Source of the DNA: Hydractinia symbiolongicarpus
Lineage: Eukaryota > Cnidaria > Hydrozoa > Anthoathecata > Hydractiniidae
Assembly: GCF_029227915.1 (NCBI RefSeq)
Contig: NC_079887.1
Location: 23,557,650-23,621,649 of the forward strand
Direction: 5' to 3'
Length of the DNA: 64,000 nucleotides
The position numbers and the translations under genes are program-made. The notes under the pieces are model-generated. The model saw nothing but the letters and a program-made list of their open reading frames with translations, was not told where the DNA came from and did no database searches. Each line of letters starts with the position of its first letter. The stretch's first letter is position 1. Shown here piece after piece: positions 1 to 12,386 of the stretch.

Positions 1-293
<293 letters not shown>

Positions 294-1735
294 AAGATTT
301 TGTCTAACATTTCCAATATTTAATTAGCTCGTTTTTTTTTCAATTTTCTTGGAACTTTCCATGATTCCCTCTTTTGATATACTGTTTTCCATCTCATATC
401 ATATCCATCATCAAAAAGTCGACTATCATCATCTAGAAACTGGAAAAGTCAATTCTAAGTTCTGCAGCATGTAGGGAAGTTTCAAAAATTGTTACGAGAA
501 ATGTTACTTGCGCTCAGAATTGAGGAAACATTTGGGTGATTCAACAGATCGGCCTCTTTGGCATTGAAAAAACACGCATGAACATTTAATATTAACTGCA
601 TTAGCAAATAATGCAGATAACTCAAGACGTTCTTAACATGAGATTTGCTTATAAAAATATGGCTGAAGTGGAACGTGAAGAAAGAGCCAGAGCAGCAGCG
701 GAAAACAGACAGCCTTCTGTCGGAAGGAATTCTTTGCATCAGGAATTTGCTGTCAACTTTGCTGGCATAATGATGGGCACCTTCTACTGCATGAGATAAT
801 GTTCTGCGGTAAATTTCTTATACATCATGCAATATCGATCCTATGATGTATCCCATTATATTTCTATCTGGTGAGCCTGGTTGAAATTATGTTTTAATTC
901 TATGTCAGGGGGCATGCAACTGCAACTGAGCCGCTCTTACGGAGTGGCTGATATTTTCGGCGATATCAAACTGCATAAAACGGCTATAGAAAGAGGCTAG
1001 ATAACCTTCAGATAGAAGCCAAAGGTTTTCATAGAAATACATAAAATTTCTTTTGGAACGGTTTTTTCTCCTCTCTGGCTTTTCGTTACTAGCCAATTAT
1101 TTTATCTTTTTTCTACGGCGAAAAATAGGTCCCGAATAGTAAGAAATATTGCATATCTTTTACTTCTTTTTTTCTTTTCTATTCAGCTATTTAACATTGA
1201 TATTTTTTAGCCAATGGATGAAGGTTTTGTTTTATAAGAAACCGCAAACATAACGAATTTTCATTAAACACGTTTATTGGAAATTAGTCGAGGAAAATCG
1301 TCAGCAGTAAAAAAATTCACTTAGTCAAAGTTTTCGTCGTCGGAGAGATTTGATAAAAATTCCCTAACGCATTTTCCCCCGATAAGATCTGTGAAATCGT
1401 CTTTTAATAGATTTTTCAAATAATTAGCTACTCCGTAACTACAGTGACGTCATTTAACAACGTAGCTGTAATTATGGGATCCCAAAACAATATAATAATC
1501 AAAATGCAACTTTTTATTGGCAACGTACGAATCGAGAAAAAGGATATGGACAATCCCCAAGATGTCCTTGGCTCTGAACCGGTATTACGGTATGTCAATA
1601 ACAGCTCTGGAAGAGGCTGGTCACGTGTTACAAAACTGCCGAGAGTTATACTGGGACCCTTTAAAATTTCAACGTTAATAACACAAAACTTTGACATTTG
1701 ATTTACGAAAAGCAAACAAACACTAAAACGAATGA

Positions 1736-1777
1736 ATTAGATAGCCGGTTTCTTACAGAAGAAACCGGCTATCTAAT
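1736..1777. repeat. Perfect 19-bp inverted repeat with 4-nt loop
   Basis: Left arm 1736-1754 and right arm 1759-1777 are exact reverse complements separated by ACAG. Arm core is GATAGCCGGTTTCTT. The G+C-containing stem lies in A+T-rich surroundings. It could be a tiny foldback element or a small-RNA hairpin; no terminal target duplication is evident. Confidence 0.9.
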
Positions 1778-3173
1778 CCATCAAAATGCAGAATATCTTA
1801 CAAAACTTTTGACAGGTCTTATTCAAGTTGACCGGTTAATCGGGAAGAGAAAAGGGGGGCTGCTTAATCGACGATTTACGGTATGTGAGAACAGAGAATA
1901 ATCATCAAACACTCTTAAGTGTCTGCTACTAGCCGGATCCGTGGGACTTGGTTACATCCCTGTATATAAAGACTTAAAAAAACCTCAGTGAATATAAGAT
2001 TGCTTTATCACAATAATTTTATTTTATTTCATTAATTGTAATCACAATCATGTAACTTGACATGTGTAATCATATGTTTAATAATAAATAATTTTTAAGA
2101 AGATCTAATCCTCGCATCTTTTTAATTGTCACCATGCTACAGACAATAGTTTCCATCGTAAAGATATCCACGCACGTGTTAAATGGTTGCGTTAAAGAAA
2201 ACACCCAACCTCGTTTCCAGGTCTATTCTATGAGAAGAAACCACTTCAACCTCCCCGTTCCGATGCAAAAAAGACAGAGAAGCATGATCAAGGTGGCAAA
2301 AACATTTAGAACTGGCAAAAAAGTTTCGCTAGGAAAAAAGCGCAAAATTTGCAGCATAAGCTTTCATAGGAGCCTTTTTTTCTTTTTTGCATGAACAAAC
2401 GCCACGATCGAAGGTAAATGTGGAAAAAGAAACTCAAATTTTGGTACATTTTCAGATTTTCAAAAACAGATTAATAAAAAGGACAATCGTCTGTTTCAGT
2501 CATTTCTTTTTACTCAACGTTTGCTTATAAGATAAGAGGGGATTTATGTGATTTTGTTGATTCCGTTCTTTTTACATTGGAAATTTTCTAAAATATAAAC
2601 TTTCAGGAAAAGATTATAAATTTGCGAATTTTTTTGTCATTAAAGTACTTCGAGCGTGCATGTAAAAAGATACTTCATTTTAAACTCTTTGCAGCATAAA
2701 GTACTGATTTGTACTTCTTTCAAACAACAGTAGTTTATTACGCACCCCTTTGATTAAGCGCTCACCTTCGAAATGCTTATAGTAGGAAACCGAATGTCTC
2801 CTCAAGCCTTCATGATTGCTTCACAGTTATTAGCGAGAAAATTAACATGTCGATTTACTTTGTCGTCGGCACAAGAGTTTAATCGCGTTATGTTTATAAA
2901 ATCATTGTTACGTAAAGATTTTTGATATTGAAAAACGGAAACGAGTATTTGTTTTAAAATAAACATAAAATTGAGACATTCTGCAGCTTTTATGCAAAAC
3001 ATGGTCAGAGAGGATAGCTTAGCCGGGACGAGTGTTTTTTAAACCTGGCTTTGTTGCCGGACTTATTTACAAGTTAATAGCCGCTACAGAGATGGTGTAA
3101 TAGTTATGTATTCATAAATTCGAAAAACCTTTTGATCAGCTGGATGGAAAGATAAACTTGCTGTCAATTGCAG

Positions 3174-3226
3174 GAGACGTGGCAAAATGTCGGCCAAACA
3201 GAGCGGCAATGAAGTTGTCATCGTTG
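3174..3226 (+). CDS. Possible isolated first coding exon
   Basis: An acceptor-like site (TCAATTGCAG) ends at 3173, an ATG lies at 3187, and a GT donor starts at 3227 after 13 codons plus one base (phase 1). The encoded start is MSAKQSGNEVVIVG, which would suit the beginning of a Rossmann-fold protein. I found no matching downstream exon on this strand before the next gene, so it may be a remnant, an exon of a gene with very long introns, or chance. It is not in an obvious way part of the Kazal-ShKT gene, which has its own signal peptide. Confidence 0.2.
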
Positions 3227-4289
3227 GTTTGTATACAACTCGTTGAATAGATGAAAAAAAATTAACGATATGGTATCAAAGTAATATTTGTTAGCAATTC
3301 ATTTCTGATATGTACACGTACGCAAAAATACCTAGGGTGAGATTCTGTAAATAAATTAAGTAAAAGATTTTTGTACGAATGAAAAGGTTAAATGGCTTAT
3401 GGTAAAAGCACGTTCACAGCGCTGTAAATTGTTGATGCAAATTGAGTATTTTTTCAGATTTTTAAAATTATTGGCAAAATATGTCAGGAAAAGTGGCTAA
3501 AAGACATGTATGTCCTCAGCGAGATAAATTTCTGAGCTGCAGGAACAAGAATGGCTAAGAGAATCATGAATGACTAAACATTTTCCTGAGCACACTTTTC
3601 GCGATTTTTTTATTTTTATACTATACCGGATTTGTTATAATCTATATCAATGCGTGTTGTTTACAAGTTGTTTTAAAATGGACAATTAATTTCTTTCTTC
3701 TTAATTTCTTTCTTATAGTTTCCAATTTCTTTCTTGCAGTACGTTAAACAACCTCCAAAATCATCCACTCGCCTTAGTAGAGCATTTTAAAACTTAACTT
3801 TTTGGAGGAACTTTTGCCGGTACTGTGTAGATAAAGAAAACTTTGAAAAGAATGAAGAATGTAAAAGTTAAACAATTAGGCAAAAGAGATATATATATAC
3901 AATTGTTACCAATAGGCAATTATCATTTGTATATTTATTACATGAAGTAATTTCTGCAATTCTGGTGCTTTTTCAAATTTATGTATTTTTTAAAGCAAGG
4001 ATATTTTACTTAGTAGCACCCGCGCTCAAGCTCGGACAATTGGGTCGAAGGTTCAATAACATCTGGTAGCAACGTAGTTACTTCAGTAAACATTAAAACA
4101 TATAAATACACATTACACAGCGAATCATTAAAGTAAGGAGATAAAAGATAACACTTAACCTCAACTGATTGTAAATATTGTCATGTTTTGTAAGCTAACA
4201 GAAACAGATTTAACATACAAATCTTTTTTAATCTTTTTTAGCAAACCTTAAAAGCTTGAGTGAAGTTGATGCGAAAAAAAAGTTGAGTT

Positions 4290-7200
4290 ATGTTGGTTGC
4301 AGTTTTCATTATCGCTGTAAGCTTGTCACTTATTGTATCCGTTCAAAGTCAAGTGCTTCTTCCTTCCAAAGAGACAGATTCCATCTGTTATCAACATCGC
4401 TGCTCTGTTGGAAAAATCTGTCAAGTTATTAATCATAAGCCCATTTGTAAGTGCAACCACAACTGCAAAGATTCAGAGAAGACTGGTCCTTTGTGTGCAA
4501 AGAATGGGCGCACGTACAAACATTTATGTCAGTTAAAGAGACATGAATGTCAACTTGGGCAGTACATCAAAGTAGAGCACTATGGGAATTGCTCAAAAGC
4601 TGGTAAGTCTATTTCATTTTGGCGATAATATTTTCGAACTAAATGATTGTAATACACTAGTCTTAAAACCAATGAAAAATCGACAGAAAATAACCTGTCT
4701 CTACTTGCAGCTATTATTTTCGACTCACAGACAGATAGACCCACGACAAGTATGATATTATGGCCTAGTCGGTCACCGGTGGAAAAATGCACGGGGTCGC
4801 CTGTCCTTTATATATCACATTTCATGTTTAGACATTTAAAGTACGGCTATTATTATAGAGACTAGCCTGTATCCTGTAGCCTGTACATAAATCCACAGAT
4901 TTGTCCGTTCATTTAATACGGCATTTCCTATATCCGTAGCACGACTACGTATCGCGCAAAAGCAGACAACCAACACAAATGCTTCTTGAATAAAACCTTT
5001 ATACGAAATGACTGCACAGATTAAATGTTGAAAACCTTTCTTAAATAACTTTTAAAAATCAACTTTAATTCTGTGTTTTACGATTCGGACGACGGGAATG
5101 TCATCAGCTATGTTAGAAAGTAGTAGCACTACTACGGGGCAAACTACAACAATTTTGCAATCCGTCTTTAATACGGTTAAGCCTATCCAAACGTTATATG
5201 AACAGAACTGTTTTTTCACAGCATGAAAGATCTTATTTTCACAGACCATGTGCATGCTCTTCGCTAATAGACTTTGCTATGCAGGCAGTAAGATAAAAAC
5301 AAAACAAACAAAGAAGTGTTAACAGTGAAGTGAAACTTTTTATTTCCGGGAAGTCTAAAAAAAGGACAGTGCCTCGTGTACCTGCTTTGATGGCAGGAAA
5401 GGTAAAATATGGGCTTTTAATTCTTATTACCGCTGTCACTCAACACTCCAGGCTAAAGAAGTGTTACGAAGAAATTATATAAATTTTTAAACGGAATGTC
5501 GCCTAGTTTGATGTCTGAAATTTTTTGCATTAGAGAAAATAATTATAACTATGAAGTAACTGTACTGCTCGTTACTTCCGTCATCTGATTTTAAGTCTTT
5601 CCTGTTTTTGTAAATTAAAATGCTATCCTTCCTGTTTCCCGCATGAAAATTGATACTTTATAAAAACGTTGTTCAACTTCCGAACATTTCCTGAAACTTC
5701 GTGGGTATTGTTTTCTCTCTGACCTGACACGTTCGTGTTATTAAATGACGTATTTATTATTTAGTTCCATGTTTTGATAAAGAACGTGAAAGAAAGCTTG
5801 GCTTATGTACTGAATGGGCAGCGTTTGGTTCTTGTGAGCATCACAAAGAATTGATGGAAAAATATTGCAGGAAAACATGTGGAATGTGTGGTAAGCCTTA
5901 GCTCTACATTGCTATGCTTAAAGCCCTTGCTACACAGTCAAACTAGTTTGACAAATTTATTTAGGCAATGTTTAAGAAATCATTTATAAAACTATTTGTT
6001 AGCCCGTGAAATATTCCACGTTATTTCGCCGTCGTACGTATTTCTCGCATTGATTTTTCGTGCATCGCTTGCCAGGTAGCTTGAAGTAATTGCATTACTC
6101 TGCAGGAGTATTGAATACTGAATATTGTATTGAATTATTATAGAGCTCTTGACTGTTATCACTCGATGGCAGACTTTGTTTACAAAAGTAAAAATACCCA
6201 CTAAATATCAATCTCGTCCCCAGGGTCTTGTGGCACCTAAGCCGTTATCACGGAGCGGCTAATTTTTCATTGTTATTAAATTCATCAAAAAGGCAAAATG
6301 CCCTGGGAACGAGGTTTACTGAGTACCTCAAGATCTGTGATTACCTCATGCAACATTTTGTTGGATTTGAACCAACCTCGTTTAGAGAGCGTTTTGCATT
6401 TTTAATTGATTGGTCCGTAATAACGTCTAAGTGGGCACAAGAGCCTGGGCACAAGGTTGCATTTAAACCAACCTAAAGACATATTTCAATGCAAACAAAA
6501 GTGATTTAATTTTCCAAATAAGACAAGGGAACCTTGAACTGTGATTACTTAAATATAACATCCTTACTGAAGATTTCTTTACTAATAAAAAAGAAAACAA
6601 TACTGGATACCATCATGAGTTGGTAGAAAAGAGGTATGTTTTAAGCCATCATTTAATAGAGGCTGGATTCTAACCCCGAAAGAGCTTATATAAAAGTCGC
6701 GCCAAAGCTCTTATCGACATCGTCAAACCGCATTCCTTTCCTTAAGGTGTAAGTAGGCTTAGTAACATGTAAATAAATTTGTCCTTCGATGCGTAACAAG
6801 AATTTGTGCCAAGTTTTGTGGCCAAACGATGCTTTTTGGCCCCCAACCCCTGTTTTTTTAGAAAAATGAATCCTGTAGAAACGGATATTTTTTTTTATTA
6901 ATAAAATAAGAATCTTTCGTGTATATATAATGTCATTTTTAATCCCAATGACGTCATTAAAATTATTTTTTATTTGTGATGAAACTCACTTTTTCTTGAA
7001 CAGAAAATAGTTTGGAAATACAAGGTTGTCATCTACCTAATATTAAAAGAAATTAAAATATACGAAGAAAAAAGTTCGCTTTTTGATATCTGTGGCGTCA
7101 TTTCCAAACTTTATGACGTGATAAAAATATTTTTATCATATGTAATCAATTTGTTTGAACCCCCTTCCCTCTGGTGGTGTACATTAAAGAAATCAAAGAG

Positions 7201-10200
7201 TTTAATAAGAAAATTTATTTCAATCCAGTTATTGCAATTCGCAGATTTTTGTCAAGGAACGCCGAAATTCAATTTTCCGCGAAAATTTGTTTCGTAAGGT
7301 AGATAATTTTGTAAAAAGCGCCGAAATTTTATTCCCTGCGAAATTTGCTGCGTAAGGTATATAATTTACGGTATACTCACTTTGAACTTCTTATTTTCCG
7401 CGAATATTTGACTCGTAAGGTATATAATTTACGGTACACCCACTTTGAACTTCTTATTTTCCGCGAATATTTGTTTCGTAAGGTATATAATTTACGGTAC
7501 ACCCACTTTGAACTTCTTATTTTCTGCGAAATTTGTTTCGTGAGGTATATAATTTACGGTACACCCACTTTGAACTTCTTATTTTCTGCGAAATTTGTTT
7601 CGTAAGGTATATAATTTACGGTATACTCACTTTGAACTTCTTATTTTCCGCGAATATTTGTTTCGTAAGGTATATAATTTATGGTACACCCACTTTGAAC
7701 TTCTTATTTTCTGCGAAATTTGTTTCGTAAGGTATATAATTTACGGTATACTCACTTTGAACTTCTTATTTTCCGCGAATATTTGTTTCGTAAGGTATAT
7801 AATTTACGGTACACCCACTTTGAACTTCTTATTTTCCGCGAATATTTGTTTCGTAAGGTATATAATTTACGGTACACCCACTTTGAACTTCTTATTTTCT
7901 GCGAAATTTGTTTCGTAAGGTATATAATTTACGGTACACCTACTTTGAACTTCTTATTTTCTGCGAAATTTGTTTCGTAAGGTATATAATTTACGGTATA
8001 CTCACTTTGAACTTCTTATTTTCCGCGAATATTTGTTTCGTAAGGTATATAATTTACGGTACACCCACTTTGAACTTCTTATTTTCTGCGAATATTTGCT
8101 TCGTAAGGTATATAATTTACGGTATACCCTCTTTGAACTTCTTGTTTTCTGCGAAATTTGTTTCGTAAGGTATATAATTTACGGTATACCCACTTTGAAC
8201 TTCTTATTCATTGCTTTAAACTTCACTGATTCGAAGTTTTATGTTGTTTTTTTTCAAAACACTTGCACGAGTATATTTTCATGCCCAGAAATTTTTGAGA
8301 TAAACATTCAGGAGCTCTGGGCACGAAATTGGAGCGTGATTGTAACCAAACAAAGAGACTGAACAGTCGGAAAGCTTTTGCGAGGAAAAATTTTATTGTT
8401 TTTTTTTGATAACGTGTTACTCTACAGTATTCTCTTCAATTAACGGACCCTCTAAAAGGCAGACTCCTCTGATTAGCGGACACTTTGTCCATACACCTGC
8501 CGTTTTCTAGTCAAAGTCTTATAAAAAACTTTCTAATTTAGCGGACACTTAATTAGCCGATACTCTGATTAGCGGACAAATTTTTTTGCACGAAATGACA
8601 TCTATAGGCTTTTTTTCTCTCGAATTAGCGGACAGTTTAAAAAATTAGGGAACATCATACGAAATAATGAAAAATTGAATAATTTTAAAATATTTATTTT
8701 AAACACTTTGAAACTTTACAAGAAATGTCGGCTTTTACAGCCTCAATTTTCTTCACAAACCCATTAATCAACTTTTGTAAAGAATCTACAGTTGATGTAG
8801 AAGAGATTTCATCTAGGAGTGATAACGATTTTGAAAATAATGACGTTGGAGAGAAGATCACATGAAGCGCTTAAACTTGAAAGATTTCAATATAGAAGAA
8901 AGAACTTCTTTATCCTAACTTAAAGACAGACTTGAAATTATTCGAGTCAGGAACTTAAAAGAACAATCTATTAAAAAATTTTTCTTTAAATAAAGTTTTT
9001 TTAAAAATCTTTTCGTTAATTTAGTTGATATTATGATATTGATATTTGTTGTTTTTTTTTTAAAAAAAAAGTTATATTACGTTCAATTTAGTTCTTCTTT
9101 TTTCGTGTCTAATTCCAGCGCAATACCCGCTAATTTTTTAAGTTATACATTTCGTATAAAAATCGAATTTTCTTCAAATTTTGAGCTTACATTGCTAAAT
9201 TTTCCAAAAGGCGGACACCTCTAATTAGCGAACACTTTGTTCGTGCACCAACGGTTTCCGCTAATTAGAGGGAATACTGTATAACGAATTACTTCATTTA
9301 GATGAGAAACAACTACCTAACGTTTGCGACACAACGAAGTACGGCTGTTGCCATGGTAGCAAATTACCTGCATTAGGACCTCAACAAAAGGGATGTTACA
9401 GTAAGGGAGGTAGAAAAGAAAATGTCTGATTTGCTTATATACCAAATGTCTTATTTGCTTGCCCTTTTTTCGGGGAGTGACGAAAATTTGACAAACTATT
9501 TCGTCCGACAAATTATGTATTAAAAAATATAGTCTAGAGTTGTTATAGAGTTTTCACTGTCTATATGGAAAAGTGACTAATAATGAGTAAAGGAAAATTT
9601 CAGAAATGGTCAAATATGACGAAATTCTCCTTGCGTGACGGATATTTTGTCAACATTTTTTTTGTCTTCTTGATAAAACGTGTGTGTAACGTACACGTTA
9701 TTTTCATTTTTCGACTTTTCTTTTTATTGTCCATATAGTAGATTTAGAATGTCTTGTTATCAACCAACAATAACAAAAGTGGTAAGTAGTAAGCAAACAT
9801 CGCATTCGTATTTAAATTTCTTCCATATATTTCAGCACGCTGTAAAGATGGTTCTCAGTGTCGTTTCTTTCCACATTTTTGTGGAAATGATATTAATATG
9901 AACACGATGAGGAAATATTGTCCTTACACATGCCGTTTTTGTGGTAAGTTGAATTTTATAAAAAACGACAATCTTGATATTAAAATATTCCCCGCCTATT
10001 ATAACCTATAATACTTGGAGATATAGCCCAACAGCATCCCTTAGTCAGTACACTGCAGCCAGTATGCTGGAAGAGACGGAAAATCACATAATCTTATACA
10101 TTTTCTTGATCAGCACAATAGATGCAAGAATTGATTCAAATTCTATTTTACATAATAGATGCAAATATATGCACTAACGTCACCATAATCTCCTTCAATT

Positions 10201-10655
10201 TCTTTTGCTTTTCTGCTTGAGTGGGTTTTTCAACGAGCATTAACAACCGAGTGAGATATCTCCAACAAAGTTGTTGACTGTGCATAGTGAGAAAAAAAAT
10301 CTTAACTTGGCGCGTTACCTTGACAAAAAAGAACAGAAGACAATGGGTGGTCATGCAACTGGACAGAACTCTAAAATTTATGCCAAATATATATTTCCGT
10401 GAGCGATTACCCCATTTCTCAACCTTGTCAAGAGGGACTGTTAATTTGTTTCACTTGAACCAGGCCTTGGAAACGAAACCTGTAAACCAATGTTTTAATT
10501 TTTCGAAAATTATAAAAACAAGCGCCTGGTAAAAATCGGAGTAGACAAAAGGCAGAGGACTGGTAACAAGAGTGACAGCAAAGCAAAACAAATAATCTTT
10601 TTATCTTATAGTTCCATCATCAACACAAGAGGAGTTTGGGAATGACAAATTATAA
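4290..10655 (+). CDS. Secreted Kazal-like plus two ShKT domain protein
   Basis: Four exons join in frame: 4290-4602, 5765-5890, 9836-9943 and 10612-10655 (stop TAA), all introns in phase 1 with GT/AG ends; predicted 196 aa. Residues 1-20 or so form a signal peptide (MLVAVFIIAVSLSLIVSV). Residues about 30-102 are Cys-rich, with a follistatin-like knot followed by a Kazal-type segment (GPLCAKNGRTYKHLC). Exons 2 and 3 each encode one complete six-Cys ShKT domain, ending KYCRKTCGMC and KYCPYTCRFC. Exon 4 gives a short acidic tail. ShKT domains occur in cnidarian toxins but also in matrix proteins and enzymes, and Kazal domains are usually protease inhibitors, so the role may be venom-related, defensive or extracellular-matrix; the sequence does not decide. 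An acceptor at 4240-4241 precedes the start; an out-of-frame upstream ATG lies at 4269. One exon per domain suggests exon shuffling. Confidence 0.85.
4765..4965 (+). repeat. Two degenerate copies of a dispersed CTAGTC repeat
   Basis: 4765-4865 begins CTAGTCGGTCACCGGTGG and ends TACGGCTATTATTATAGAGA, matching the ends of the copy at 12245-12386. A more decayed copy follows to 4965 (CGTAGCACGACTACG core). Both lie in intron 1 of the Kazal-ShKT gene. Confidence 0.65.
6212..6315. mobile_element. Short MITE-like element with CTCGTCCCCAGGG ends
   Basis: The left end CTCGTCCCCAGGGT and the right end GCCCTGGGAACGAGG are imperfect inverted copies about 100 bp apart, within intron 2 of the Kazal-ShKT gene. 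The interior is non-coding. Similar CCCTGGGAACGAGG ends recur in cnidarian repeats as far as I recall; the superfamily is not assigned. Confidence 0.5.
7270..8215. repeat. 62/63-bp minisatellite, about 15 copies
   Basis: Tandem units start GGTATATAATTTACGGTA at 7356, 7419, 7482, 7544, 7606, 7669 and onward to 8169; the 62 versus 63 bp difference comes from one base in the AATTTG/ATATTTG segment. A degenerate copy starts near 7290. The array sits in intron 2 of the Kazal-ShKT gene. Because 63 is divisible by three and stops are absent in some frames, it creates long repetitive open frames that are not genes. Confidence 0.95.
8425..9279. mobile_element. Non-autonomous pogo/Tigger-like (Tc1-mariner) element
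   Basis: The left end CAGTATTCTCTTCAATTAA and the right end (read inward) CAGTATTCCCTCTAATTAG are matching terminal inverted repeats, flanked by TA at 8423-8424 and 9280-9281, the target duplication typical of this superfamily. Sub-terminal motifs of the form ATTAGCGGACA repeat near both ends. A short decayed frame on the minus strand near 8700-8830 could be a transposase remnant but has no recognisable catalytic motif. Inserted in intron 2 of the Kazal-ShKT gene. Confidence 0.85.
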
Positions 10656-11197
10656 AAGCAACTGCGAAGAAGAATCCATTGACGTGACCTTAACCATGCA
10701 GAATATGCGTCTCCTCAATAAAAGAAAATTATCACTAATCTAAAAATAGAACCACTACGTAATGTCTACATCTAACTAATGAAAGAATATTTATCTCCCT
10801 AGTGGGGAACTTACATCGTCAATCTGAAACTATTTAAATTATTTTTTATGTAAATATATTGTTTAAACTGACGTTGCCAATTAATCCTTTTTTATGTAAA
10901 AAGGATTTCAGTTTTATTTATATTTCTCATTATACCACAAACGCACACACTTCTAGTAAATGAAGAAAAAAGAACAAATTTTCTTTCCACCCAATTCTTA
11001 AACACTAACACGATGATCAAGCAACTTCAGTTCGTCAAACAACACTCCATGCAACGTGGTTCGGAAAGTATTTTCGTTACTGGCGCCCCTTACCAGGCAA
11101 TTATTAAATTCCTGAAATTTGAGAAGTTGCGCTAGTTGAAGGACGTCCCTTCTTAATTTTGTATTACATATTATTATTATTATTAAAATACTACATG

Positions 11198-11372
11198 CAG
11201 TGGAATCTCTCTATCCCGAACTTGCAAGGGATCAAAAAACTTGTTCGAGATAGAGAATGTTCGAGATAAAGAAAGCAAAATACCTTAGGCGGACCACAAA
11301 GTGACGGAGACTTTAGTTCGAGATAGAGAGAAGTTCGAGGATAGAGAGTAGTCGAGATAAAGAGCATTCGAT
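11198..11372. mobile_element. Truncated pogo/Tigger-like element end
   Basis: Begins CAGTGGAATCTCTCTATC and carries repeated TTCGAGATAGAGA motifs at about 11243, 11315, 11330 and 11350, the usual look of pogo-family termini. A partner terminus with CACTG is not found nearby, so this is a half-element. Confidence 0.5.
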
Positions 11373-12244
11373 TTTTCTTGAATTCTTAAACGATTGTATT
11401 ACATAATATCAAAATAATAGACATTTAAAAGAATGCGCGGTTATAGCACTTCAACAAACTTTGTAGTTAGCTAGCAGAAACAATTAAGCTTTGATTTCTC
11501 TGTTTGTTGCTTGGGCACCAAGTTTAATTGCCGTCCAAATCATAGGAATGAAGGAATATAAAATATGATTTCTAACTCACATCTCTTAAGCAGAATCTCC
11601 TAAAGCAGACACATCTATAGACAGAGTTTGGTTTGCACAGGGACAGACAGACGACAGGAGAGATTAAGCGGCTTCACTAGTCCTTTAAATTTTAAAAGGG
11701 TTCGCTCGTCCTTTACGTTTACCAGGAACTTGCCTGTTGCAACAAAGTCAATAAAACTTTAATGCATTTATTATTTTGTTTGTCCACAGTGCGACTGATT
11801 AAGTTCTTTCCCATAATTTTTTATTTTTTCCACTGAATGACTTTTTCTACCAAGATAAAACAGATTTATATTAAATAAGGGAAAATTTTATATGCGGAAC
11901 TTATCCTCTTTTATGGAGGCAAACTGGAGACATTTTTTAAGGCATTTGATGATAGTTTTCAACCTTTGTCTTGAGACTTGGGTTTCTAGAGAATAATTTA
12001 AGATTTTCATACATTTTTAAAGAAGCTATAGTTAAGAATTTCGAGGTGATACGAAGCGTGAATTACTTAATCTTGGTAACGTAAGTGAAGGAAAGAAACA
12101 ACACCAAATCTGTAAAAACCCTTTCCAACTACAGCCTAAACTACCACCCAATCCCCCCACTACCGCCCCCACTATTGCACCAACTACCGCCCTAGTACAA
12201 TTAGCTTATCTAGTGTGCTGTGCATCTGTAGCATTTGTATACAA

Positions 12245-12386
12245 CTAGTCGTTAGCTCGTGGAAAAATCCACGGGTTCCCCCCCTCCTTTTTATACCGCA
12301 CCACGTGCGTCTAGCTACTTGCGCAGCTAAGCTACCATTTTGCGTGACAGACAGACAGACAAAATACGGCTATTATAATAGAGATT
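12245..12386 (+). repeat. Dispersed CTAGTC...ATAGAGATT repeat, best copy
   Basis: Starts CTAGTCGTTAGCTCGTGG, continues with a short inverted repeat (CGTGGAAAAATCCACG), an ACAGACAGACAGAC run at about 12347-12360, and ends TACGGCTATTATAATAGAG. Related copies are at 4765-4965 and 54287-54406. The short length, fixed ends and absence of coding capacity suggest a SINE- or Helitron-like non-autonomous element. Confidence 0.7.

Larger units (their letters stand above)
294..4289. other. Intergenic / unassigned region
   Basis: About 4 kb, A+T-rich, with many short open frames of up to 95 codons and no recognisable domain. A frame at 611-799 (+) encodes an Ala/Glu/Arg-rich peptide I do not recognise. 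Notable items are the perfect hairpin at 1736-1777 and a possible isolated first exon at 3174-3226, listed separately. The 3' part should contain the promoter of the secreted Kazal-ShKT gene. Confidence 0.6.

Noticed and set aside
7345-8362. Long overlapping repetitive open frames (up to 130 codons)
   Set aside because: They are translations of the 62/63-bp minisatellite in several frames, with the same peptide repeated; not genes. The array was also considered as a CRISPR, but the units are contiguous with no spacers and the genome is eukaryotic.
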